A stretch of 32,093 nucleotides of DNA from a virus, in IMG/VR virus record IMGVR_UViG_3300042879_004080, positions 1 through 32,093 of that record. One strand, given 5' to 3'. The position numbers and the translations under genes are program-made. Positions 14,213 to 21,191 of the stretch are shown piece by piece (position 1 is the first letter of the stretch; the number at the start of each line of letters is the position of its first letter). The notes below the pieces were generated by a model, which was not told the origin of the DNA, did no database searches, and saw only the letters and a program-made list of their open reading frames with translations.

Positions 14213-14611
14213 CTACGGGCGCACGAAGGCGGTGAAGGTCACACCGTCCTGCATCACTTTCTCGTTGGTGCCGGTCTGCTCGGCCCCGGGATACCCGCCC
14301 ATGAACGTCACGGCGGAAAGCACCGTGGTGGCCGCCAGGGCGGTGTTCAGCCAATCAAACGCGCTGCGGTGAGAGGTGGCCACGCTGGCGGTTTCCAGCG
14401 GCGTCATGATGGAAAAGTTCAGCGTCACCTTGCGCTCGCCGGACACGCTGCCCTCCACCACCGGCTCGCTCTGCTCCGCGTGGACGACCACGGCCGGCAG
14501 CTCCAGATCCGCGATCCGATGCCCGGCCTGCACGACGTAGCCGGCCGGCTTGGCCGTGGAGGCGGAAAGATAGGTGGAAAACGCGTCCTCGGTCTTGAGG
14601 CGCAGGCTCAT
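14213..14611 (-). CDS. Probable tail completion / tail terminator protein, 132 aa
   Basis: ATG overlaps the upstream stop (ATGA). The protein begins MSLRLKTEDAFSTYLSAS and has alternating helix and strand segments (LPAVVVHAEQSEPV, GERKVTLNFSIMTPLE, FDWLNTALAA, GVTFTAFVRP), like small tail-terminator or completion proteins (lambda gpU / HK97 gp10-gp11 region) that stop tail-tube growth. The gene lies between the FII-like gene and small tail genes. No decisive motif is visible, so the assignment depends on order and fold pattern. Confidence 0.5.
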   Translation of the reverse strand: MSLRLKTEDAFSTYLSASTAKPAGYVVQAGHRIADLELPAVVVHAEQSEPVVEGSVSGERKVTLNFSIMTPLETASVATSHRSAFDWLNTALAATTVLSAVTFMGGYPGAEQTGTNEKVMQDGVTFTAFVRP

Positions 14612-14916
14612 CGCACGTCCTCCGGATCGCCCAGGCTCAGCGTGACCATTCCGGAATCCTCCTGGATGGACATCACGCGGCGGTTGATGCCGCCCACGCT
14701 GATGACGGTCAAAAGGGAGGGAGCCGAAACGGCGCTGGCGGGATAGGTAAAGTCGCCGCTTTGCGGCTGCACCAGCCCGCCCATGCCCAGCTCCCCTGCA
14801 CGGTCGCCCGGGTTGTACAGGCCGCTGACGGCCGTGCCGCCGATTGTGGCGGTGGTGGGCGCGGCCGCGATGACCTCGGACAGGGCCGAGGAGACAAGGG
14901 ATTCCAGCTCGGTCAC
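14608..14916 (-). CDS. Head-tail joining protein, lambda gpFII-like
   Basis: A 102-aa protein with GTG start overlapping the epimerase fusion stop (GTGA). It has an N-terminal helix (TELESLVSSALSEVIAAA) followed by a mostly beta region (TATIGGTAVSGLYNPGDRA ... LLTVISVGGINRRVMSIQEDSGMVTLSLG), the general architecture of lambda FII-type attachment proteins, which cap the connector and give the tail its docking surface. The position after the head genes and before tail genes fits. The sequence match is structural style rather than strict similarity. Confidence 0.6.
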   Translation of the reverse strand: MTELESLVSSALSEVIAAAPTTATIGGTAVSGLYNPGDRAGELGMGGLVQPQSGDFTYPASAVSAPSLLTVISVGGINRRVMSIQEDSGMVTLSLGDPEDVR

Positions 14917-16454
14917 GCCGTGGGTGCCTGTGTCAAAGATACTTCCGGCAGCACGTCCCGGATCCCGTCCGCCAGGTTCACCTTGGCCTCCCAGCCTAGA
15001 ATCAGCCGGGCATCCTCAGGGTTTTGCACGATGTGCTTCACGTCCCCGGGACGCTCGTCCGTGTAGCGGATCTCGCCGCCAAACCACTGGGCCACCTGGT
15101 TCAGGCTCCAGTTTTTTCCGGTGCAAAGATCGACCACGCCGCAATGGCGGGACCGTATGGCTTGCAGGTTTCCCTGCACGATGTCAGACACGTGGGTGAA
15201 ATCCCGCGTCTGCTCGCCGTCCCCGGTGATGACCAACCGGCCCTCATCCCGCCGGCTTTTGCGCAGCGCGGCAAAAACGTTCGGGCTGGGGCCGGTCTCG
15301 CTCTGGCGCGGGCCGTAGACATTGCTGTACCGCAGGCTAATGACGCTCTGCCCGTACATGTCTGCGTAGGTGGTGCCGATCCCCTCGCCCGCCTCCTTGC
15401 CGGTGCGGTAGGGCGTCATAAAGGCATACACCACGTTGGAGCTGGAAAGGACGACGCGCGGCACCTTGGCCTGCCGGGCCGCCTCGCACACGTGCAGCGT
15501 GCCCATCACGTTCGTCTGGTAGCAAAGGATGGGATCCTCGATGCACCAGGGCGTGCGGGCGATGGCCGCCAGATGAAAGACGCCATCTTTGCCCTCAAAC
15601 AGCTGGCGGATGGAGTCGTAGTTGCGGATGTCCCGATCAATAAAACTGGCCCGGGAGCTCACTTGCTCCCGGAATCCGGAGCGCAGGTTGTCGATGACCT
15701 CCACGTGGTTCCACGTCCGGCACAGCTCGTCCACCAGATGGCTGCCGATAAAGCCAGCCCCGCCGGTGACCAGAAAATGTTTGGGCTGCTGGAAACTGCG
15801 CCAGCGCACGTCCCCATGCAGGCCCGGGCTGGAGGACCGGCTGATCCAGTAGGCCGCCGTGTTGGTGCCATTCTGCATCATGCTGGCCGTCGTCACGTCC
15901 AGTGCCTTGGCGATGTTCTCGGCGTTGTTGCTTTCGTCGCGGACGTGCTCTTTGCCTTCCGCAATCCAGCGGTTGTAGAGGTGCCCTGGACGATCCACCT
16001 TGAGGCCGGCCAGCTCGATCCGCTTCCAGATCGCCCAGTCGTCCCCGCCCCAGCCCCACAGGTCGTTTGGAAATCCGTTGCAGGCGCGGTACGCCTTGGC
16101 CGAAAACGCGCAAAACGCGCCCAAGGCCAGCGGGTATCCATGCAGATCCAGAAAGCCTTCCGGCATCTCCTCTAGCTCGCCGGGAAGCTCGGCCACGGGC
16201 AGCTGGTAATCCGTGTTTACGTGGATAAAGCAGGCGTTTTCGTCCTCCCTCGCGGCCTCGTTGAAAATGGCGTTGAGCAGCCAGCCGCGGTTGAACTTCT
16301 GGTCGTCGTCCTGTTCGCCGACCCAGATCTTGTAGGTGTGGCGCGGGTTCTTGGCCATGACCGCCCGGATGTTTTCGATCAGCGCCTCCAGCTCCTGTTT
16401 GCGGAACTCTTGGGGCGGCCGGGCCCGGTAGGCGATGAGGAATGCGTAGTTCAT
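14913..16454 (-). CDS. Fusion of beta-1,4-galactosyltransferase-like domain and NAD-dependent sugar epimerase
   Basis: A 513-aa bifunctional protein whose ATG (MNYAFLIAYRAR) overlaps the previous stop as ATGA. Residues 1-200 carry the beta4GalT (GT7) signatures: FNRGWLLN (54-61), a FIHVNTDYQLP acidic motif (76-86) and GFPNDLWGWGGDDW (127-140). Residues about 225-513 form an extended SDR epimerase/dehydratase with Rossmann GGAGFIGSH (231-239), HLAAIARTP (294-302), a catalytic YRTGK (Y349, K353), LRYSNVYGP (374-382) and DFTHVSDIV. The Ser-to-Tyr spacing (S338/S339 to Y349) is about 15 residues shorter than in GalE. GalE-like enzymes make UDP-galactose, the donor for beta4GalT, so the fusion may couple donor supply to transfer. 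Confidence 0.87.
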   Translation of the reverse strand: MNYAFLIAYRARPPQEFRKQELEALIENIRAVMAKNPRHTYKIWVGEQDDDQKFNRGWLLNAIFNEAAREDENACFIHVNTDYQLPVAELPGELEEMPEGFLDLHGYPLALGAFCAFSAKAYRACNGFPNDLWGWGGDDWAIWKRIELAGLKVDRPGHLYNRWIAEGKEHVRDESNNAENIAKALDVTTASMMQNGTNTAAYWISRSSSPGLHGDVRWRSFQQPKHFLVTGGAGFIGSHLVDELCRTWNHVEVIDNLRSGFREQVSSRASFIDRDIRNYDSIRQLFEGKDGVFHLAAIARTPWCIEDPILCYQTNVMGTLHVCEAARQAKVPRVVLSSSNVVYAFMTPYRTGKEAGEGIGTTYADMYGQSVISLRYSNVYGPRQSETGPSPNVFAALRKSRRDEGRLVITGDGEQTRDFTHVSDIVQGNLQAIRSRHCGVVDLCTGKNWSLNQVAQWFGGEIRYTDERPGDVKHIVQNPEDARLILGWEAKVNLADGIRDVLPEVSLTQAPTA

Positions 16455-17125
16455 GCGAGGATCCACCTTTCCGTTTTGTCCTCCGGGCCGGCCACGCGGG
16501 TGGCGTGGTGGTTTTCCCGGTGAAAATCTTCCGATGGGCAAAACGCACCGCGGGTGGCGCCGATGTTTTGGATCCGGCTGACGCGGGGAAACATCTCCCC
16601 CATGCCCAGGTTGTCGCGGATCCGCTGCACCCCACCGTCCCAGAAGGAGGTGTCCCAGCTAGGCAAAAGATATTTTTCCCAGTGCTCCCGCCATGTGGCC
16701 CAGCCCCACGGCGTGAACCAGTTTCTGAAGTAGGCCATGTTGGGCTCGGCCTCGCCGCCGTGCTGGTTGTAGCCGGAGACGGTCAGCGTCATCGGGCTGG
16801 CGTGCCGGCCGGCCCACTCAAACCAGCGCAGCGCGTCCGGGCTGGGGACGGTGTCGTCCTCTAGATGGATGTGGTAGTCGGACGCCTCAAAGCCCAGCGC
16901 CAGGCAGTGCCGGATGGTCGCCCCGCAGCCCAGATGGTGCGCCGGAATGTGCACGGTGATGCCGTGCCCGCGGGCGATCTCTGCCAGCTGATCCGTCCAT
17001 TCGCTGGGATCCAGCACGGCCGTGACGGCGTACTCGCTGACGCCCTCGCAAAACGAGAGCGAGGAAAGCACCCGCTGAAAATAATCGGGGCGGCGATGGC
17101 CGCTGATCGTCAGGGTTTTTTTCAC
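16451..17125 (-). CDS. Glycosyltransferase, GNT-I-like / GT-A fold, 224 aa
   Basis: The GTG start at 17125 overlaps the stop of the upstream transferase (GTGA). A longer in-frame extension exists but its residues are out-of-frame reading of the upstream gene, so it is rejected. The protein opens with KKTLTISGHRRPDYFQRVLSSL, a GT-A start, and has a metal-binding HLEDDTVPSPDALRWFEWA (EDD at 89-91), which resembles the LEDD signature of N-acetylglucosaminyltransferase-I-like enzymes. The later NWFTPWGWATWREHWEKYL and the EDFHREN region probably shape the acceptor site. Donor and acceptor cannot be read from sequence. It is the middle gene of the three-gene cassette. Confidence 0.8.
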   Translation of the reverse strand: MKKTLTISGHRRPDYFQRVLSSLSFCEGVSEYAVTAVLDPSEWTDQLAEIARGHGITVHIPAHHLGCGATIRHCLALGFEASDYHIHLEDDTVPSPDALRWFEWAGRHASPMTLTVSGYNQHGGEAEPNMAYFRNWFTPWGWATWREHWEKYLLPSWDTSFWDGGVQRIRDNLGMGEMFPRVSRIQNIGATRGAFCPSEDFHRENHHATRVAGPEDKTERWILA

Positions 17126-19275
17126 GATTTCAGCAGACTGTAGGCCGCCAGGTTTCCGCCGGTCCCCTTGTTGTTTTGCAGGGCGTCCTCGCCCAGCCCT
17201 TCCGGTCGGATCCGGATGCCGTTGGATCGGTTGAAGTCCGGCGTGGCGCAGACCAGGGTTTTTGTGCCTAGCTCCCGCAGGCGGTAGGACATCACAAAAT
17301 CGTCCGCCATGAAACGTGCCCGGCCCTTGTCGTCCAGCTGGGCAAACTCCTTGGGCGTGCAGCTGGGAAACTCGCCTCCCTCGATCAGCGGCCACATATC
17401 CTTCAGCCGGCAGGCGATCGCGCCGAAGCCCTCGATGATCTCGGCGTGGCCGAGGTGGTCGGGCGCGATGGCGTAGCCTTTCGGCCCGGTCATAAAAAAC
17501 CCGCACAGGCCCAGCGCCGCCTTGTCCGGACAATTTTCCACCAGCGTCTGCACCATCCGCGGGCTGTAGAGGATGTCGTCGTCGCACCAGATGACGAAAT
17601 CGTCCTGGGCCCCGGCCTCGTCCGCCGCCCAGGCCGCTCCGACAAACTTGGTCGCCGGGCCGTGGTCGCGGCTGCGGTAGATGGTGATCCTGCCTTCATC
17701 TGCCAGCTTTTGCAGCTCGGCCGGGATCTCCGGGAACCGCTCGCCCGTCCGGGCCAGCTTTTCGGGCACGGAGAGGATGATCTCGTCCGCCGGCATGGAC
17801 TGGGCCAGCAGGCTCTCGATCGTGGGCAGAATAGTGTGGATCCGCTTTGGGGTGGTGGTCAGGCCGATCACGACCCGGCTTTTTTTGTCCACGGGATCGG
17901 GCAGGCGCTGGGCCGTGCCGGGCAGCGTGCCGTCATGGATCAGGGCCGCATCCCACATCAGCGGCGGGATGAGCGTCTCCGCCTCCGCCTTCACGGTCAG
18001 CAGAATATGGCCCAGTGCCTTTTCGATTGCCTCGGTGGCATCCTTGACGATGTTGAACCGCTTGGCTCCCGGATCTTCCGAAGGAGGCGTGATGAACAGA
18101 TGCTGGATCCCCGCCGGATTGTCCGAGGTGTCCATGAACAGCTTGTGGGCCCGGACGCAGTGAGCCAGCTCTCCGGCGTAAATGACGGTGATCTTGCCCC
18201 ACGCGGCACGGAACGCCTCCCTCTCGCAGCGATCCGCGTCCTCTTTTTGTCCGGCCGCCCGGAGGCATTGCGACAAAAGCATCTTGGGCAGGTGGCCGTA
18301 CCACTTGGCGTCCAGGTTCCAGATGACGCCGGCGGGCCGCGGCAGGCTGTCCACCACTTGCAGCAGGCGGCTGGCTTCATGCAGGTTCCCCTCATCCATC
18401 AGCTGGCAGGCCAGATGGCCGTGCGCTTCCTTGCGGGTGGGATGCAGGGTGATGGCTTGGCCAAAGTATTTGCGCTTCTTGTCCGGGGCGGCACACATCA
18501 CGCCCGCCATGCACAGCAGCTGGTATCGCTCTGTGGCGCCCACGTCCGGGTGTTCCAGCGCCAGTAGGCACGGGCCGATGGCTTTCTGGTACTGGCCGCG
18601 CAGGAAATCCTCCATGGCGATGTAGTACCAGTTCATCCCGGCCCCTTCGGTCTCGCTGGCCAAAATTCGTTTGTTGCGATCCCCGCTGCCCGTCTTGTTC
18701 GTCTTGGGCACATGGGTGATGCACAGGCCGTCAGCCAAGCCCACGGCCGCTTTCTCGTCCGGCTTCACCCTTTCGTGAATGGCCCGTTCCCAGTGGGCCG
18801 GCAGGGTGCCGTCCGCCTTACGGCGGAACACACGCTCGCGGCGATTGTCCCGCATGCCGCTGTTCTGCACGTCGTACCGGGTCACCAGCACGTCCCAGCC
18901 CTCGGCCTGCTTGTCCCGCTCCTCAATCACGCCGCGGTGCAGTGCTGCTTGGTTGCCTAGGAACAGATCGTCGCAGTCCGCCCAGATGACGTACTTGCCC
19001 TGGGCTAGGCTGAACGCCTGGTTGCGGGCGGCGGCAAAGTTGTCGATGTGCGGCCAGCCGGAATTTTCCGGGGCGTTGTGATAGACGGCAAACGTGCCGG
19101 CCTCGCCGGCGGCGTCCTGCAGGGCTTTCTTGAGATCGTCATGCTGCTGGGATCCGGTGGCGGCCACCACGATGACCTCGTCCCACAGCCCTTTCGCAGA
19201 TTGGATGAGCCGAAAAAGAATCTCGCCCTCCGCCGGGCCGGCGATAAGGGCGAGAGACACTAGGGGGGTATTCAT
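17122..19275 (-). CDS. Two-domain glycosyltransferase with central TPR-like region
   Basis: A 717-aa protein. Residues 1-200 are a GT-A/GT2-type glycosyltransferase: VSLALIAGPAEGEILFRL, a conserved FAAARNQAFSLAQGKYVIWAD segment ending in the metal-binding D100-C-D-D, and a downstream HWERAIHERV. Residues about 210-380 are helical with TPR-like spacing (FLRGQYQKAIGPCLLALEHP; AITLHPTRKEAHGHLA). The C-terminal third (about 465-717) is a second transferase, with VIGLTTTPKRIHTILPTIES, the DHGPATKFVG motif (537-546) and a metal-binding CDDD (564-567). It would transfer sugars from nucleotide donors, with two activities on one chain; acceptors are unknown. It lies between capsid and connector genes and its stop overlaps the next start (GTGA). 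Confidence 0.85.
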   Translation of the reverse strand: MNTPLVSLALIAGPAEGEILFRLIQSAKGLWDEVIVVAATGSQQHDDLKKALQDAAGEAGTFAVYHNAPENSGWPHIDNFAAARNQAFSLAQGKYVIWADCDDLFLGNQAALHRGVIEERDKQAEGWDVLVTRYDVQNSGMRDNRRERVFRRKADGTLPAHWERAIHERVKPDEKAAVGLADGLCITHVPKTNKTGSGDRNKRILASETEGAGMNWYYIAMEDFLRGQYQKAIGPCLLALEHPDVGATERYQLLCMAGVMCAAPDKKRKYFGQAITLHPTRKEAHGHLACQLMDEGNLHEASRLLQVVDSLPRPAGVIWNLDAKWYGHLPKMLLSQCLRAAGQKEDADRCEREAFRAAWGKITVIYAGELAHCVRAHKLFMDTSDNPAGIQHLFITPPSEDPGAKRFNIVKDATEAIEKALGHILLTVKAEAETLIPPLMWDAALIHDGTLPGTAQRLPDPVDKKSRVVIGLTTTPKRIHTILPTIESLLAQSMPADEIILSVPEKLARTGERFPEIPAELQKLADEGRITIYRSRDHGPATKFVGAAWAADEAGAQDDFVIWCDDDILYSPRMVQTLVENCPDKAALGLCGFFMTGPKGYAIAPDHLGHAEIIEGFGAIACRLKDMWPLIEGGEFPSCTPKEFAQLDDKGRARFMADDFVMSYRLRELGTKTLVCATPDFNRSNGIRIRPEGLGEDALQNNKGTGGNLAAYSLLKS

Positions 19276-19291
19276 CTTTTTTAGAGAGGAA

Positions 19292-19321
19292 GGCCGGCCG
19301 CACCCCCCGATGCGGCCGGCC
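19292..19321 (-). terminator. GC-rich stem-loop between capsid and glycosyltransferase genes
   Basis: A perfect 11-bp stem (GGCCGGCCGCA and its complement) encloses an 8-nt loop in the 65-nt gap after the major capsid gene. On the minus strand no T-run follows directly (TTCCTCTCTAAAAAAG precedes the next ATG), so termination would be incomplete. It could reduce transcription into the glycosylation genes relative to capsid, or protect the capsid mRNA 3' end. Confidence 0.6.
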
Positions 19322-19340
19322 CACCAGTTGGAGTAACTAC

Positions 19341-20219
19341 TTAGACGATACGAACCAGTGAGCTGGTCGACCCACGGGCACAGCCGTAGATCAGCGACAG
19401 CGTGCGCTGGTGAGCCCCGAGCCCAATGTCATAGAACTCTCTGAGTTGAAGAGAAATTCCAGTTTTCGGCTCGGAGACGTTAGTGATGTCGCCGGGGATC
19501 GCCACGTTGGCGGGAACTTCCGGAAGCCGTGTGGCCACCAGGAGCGCCTCGCGCTGACCCACGAAGCCCTTCGACACGGCCGAAGGCAGCGACGGATAGC
19601 CGTTGATGGCGATTCCGTGCACCAGGCCGAGATCGGCGGAGCCGACCAGGTCGGTGTTACGCTGGCCGTTGGCCACCACGACGGTGTCCTTGGACAGGCT
19701 GGCGTAGTTGCCCGGGGACAGGACCGCGAAGCGGCCGCCCATGGGCACCTTGTTGGTGTTGAGGGTGGAGGCGATGTCCACGATGGAACCGAACGTCACG
19801 GCACCGGCGCTGATGCTCAGCGTGCTGGTGAAGTGCGTGGTGACCAGGGCGAGGACGTCGTCCACCATCGCCTTGCCGATCGCGTGCGCGGCCTGTTCGG
19901 CGAAGCGCTCGATCAGGTTGACGGAGGAGCTGGTGCGCTCGTCGTCATTGATGGAGTAGCTGACGTGCTTGAATTTGTTCAGGGTGATCGCCACGTCCGT
20001 CTGCGTCACATCGCTGGCGAGGTAGCCTTGCGTTGTGCTGTAGTCCGAGGCGGACTGCACGGTGATGACGTGCGTGGTGATGCTGTCGCCTTTGCGGGCG
20101 GTTGCGTCGGAGTAGTCGCCAACGATCTGGCTGACGAATCCGTACTGTTCGACCAAAAGCTCAAGGGCGCGCTGGGCGACCACTTTGCCATTGGACGTAG
20201 TTCCGAGTGTGTTTCCCAT
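19341..20219 (-). CDS. Major capsid protein (HK97 fold)
   Basis: A 292-aa protein following the protease-scaffold gene, with an AAAGGA ribosome site about nine bases before ATG. It begins MGNTLGTTSNGKVVAQRALE and has features of P22-like coat proteins: an early helix (VVAQRALELLVEQYGFVSQIV), a beta-rich domain (ATARKGDSITTHV...), a central long helix (NLIERFAEQAAHAIGKAMVDDVLALV, near 103-128) and an A-domain segment with VLSPGNYASLSKD. The C-terminal part has LREFYDIGLGAHQRTLSLIYG. It should form the capsid shell. The family call rests on features and synteny; no cross-linking residues were assessed. Confidence 0.85.
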   Translation of the reverse strand: MGNTLGTTSNGKVVAQRALELLVEQYGFVSQIVGDYSDATARKGDSITTHVITVQSASDYSTTQGYLASDVTQTDVAITLNKFKHVSYSINDDERTSSSVNLIERFAEQAAHAIGKAMVDDVLALVTTHFTSTLSISAGAVTFGSIVDIASTLNTNKVPMGGRFAVLSPGNYASLSKDTVVVANGQRNTDLVGSADLGLVHGIAINGYPSLPSAVSKGFVGQREALLVATRLPEVPANVAIPGDITNVSEPKTGISLQLREFYDIGLGAHQRTLSLIYGCARGSTSSLVRIV

Positions 20220-20240
20220 GGTGTTTTTGTCCTTTGTGGT

Positions 20241-21167
20241 TTATCGCGCCAGCTTGATTTGTTTGAAGACCTCCGCGGCGCGGCGGGGATCTTTTTCCGC
20301 GTTGAACTGAGCGATCAGCTCGGCACGCGAGAAACTTTTCGGAGCGGCGGTCTCCAGCGGCTTGGTGCCGCGGGATGCCTCCAGCTCGATTTTGAGGGTG
20401 GCCAGCTCCGCCTTGAGGGCGGCGGCCGTGTTGTCGGCGGGCGCTTCGGCCTTGGTCTGCTCGACCTTGGCTTCCGCGGCCACCGGCTCTGGGGCGGGCT
20501 CGGCCACGGGGGCCTCGTCCGCGGGAGCGGCTTCGACGACGGCGGCTTCCAGCTTGGCGGTCACCAGGTCGGCGAATTGTTTAGAAAGGGTTTCGATCTT
20601 GGCGGCGAGGGCGGCGATGGCCTCCTCGGCGTTGAAGACTGCCACCGGGGCCGCCGGGGCTGCGGGCGCCGCCTCGGCAGCTGCCTCAATCTTGGTCTCT
20701 ACGACCGAAGGTTCTTTGACCATGGCCACTTTGGCAGTGTCAACCGGTTTGGCTGAATAGATGGACTTGTTTGCGGCGGCGCGCGTTACCAAGTCCACAG
20801 ACCATAGGTCCCGCACGTCGGCCAGCACGGTGCCGTCCTCGGCCATCCGGGGGATGCCGGAGAAGCTGATGGAGAAGCCAAGTTGGTCGGGCAGCTTGCC
20901 CAAGAGCTCGGCGTAGTATTCGGCCTGGGGGTGATTTTCTAGAAGCTCTAGGTCCGCGCGGACGCGGGGTCCGTCGATCCGAAAGTTTTCCAACATGCCC
21001 AGGATGGCTCCGACGTCGTTGCTGTGATTGGCCAGCACCTTGACGGGTGAGTTGGCGTTGCCCAGTTCGACCACCTGCTCCAGCGTGGTTTCGTCGATCA
21101 CCATATCATGGCCCAAGGCTGGACCGGCGGTGATTACAGAGATGCCCTTAAATTTCTTTTCGGCCAT
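20241..21167 (-). CDS. Prohead protease with fused C-terminal scaffold
   Basis: The first 140 or so residues resemble a phage capsid maturation protease: catalytic-type His-48 in KVLANHSNDVG and Ser-99 in LGFSISFSG, followed by DLWSVDLVTRAAAN, which matches the end of the protease domain. From about residue 145 to 270 the protein is extremely rich in Ala, Glu and Pro with helical and coiled-coil character (AAKIETLSKQFADLV and LKAELATLKIELEASRG). This is the expected signature of a scaffolding domain, and fusion of protease and scaffold is known in lambda (gpC/Nu3). It would direct capsid assembly and then cleave itself or the scaffold out. Position between portal and major capsid supports the call. 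Confidence 0.85.
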   Translation of the reverse strand: MAEKKFKGISVITAGPALGHDMVIDETTLEQVVELGNANSPVKVLANHSNDVGAILGMLENFRIDGPRVRADLELLENHPQAEYYAELLGKLPDQLGFSISFSGIPRMAEDGTVLADVRDLWSVDLVTRAAANKSIYSAKPVDTAKVAMVKEPSVVETKIEAAAEAAPAAPAAPVAVFNAEEAIAALAAKIETLSKQFADLVTAKLEAAVVEAAPADEAPVAEPAPEPVAAEAKVEQTKAEAPADNTAAALKAELATLKIELEASRGTKPLETAAPKSFSRAELIAQFNAEKDPRRAAEVFKQIKLAR

Positions 21168-21191
21168 GCGCTGGCCGCGCGTGTCAAAACC

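Noticed and set aside
17111-17125. A7 run at the junction of the two transferases as a frameshift site
   Set aside because: The A-run follows the stop codon of the upstream gene, so slippage there could not fuse the proteins.
16455-17587. Long N-terminal extensions of the 224-aa transferase and of the epimerase fusion
   Set aside because: The extra residues are out-of-frame readings of the preceding genes; the short starts overlap the previous stops as GTGA and ATGA.
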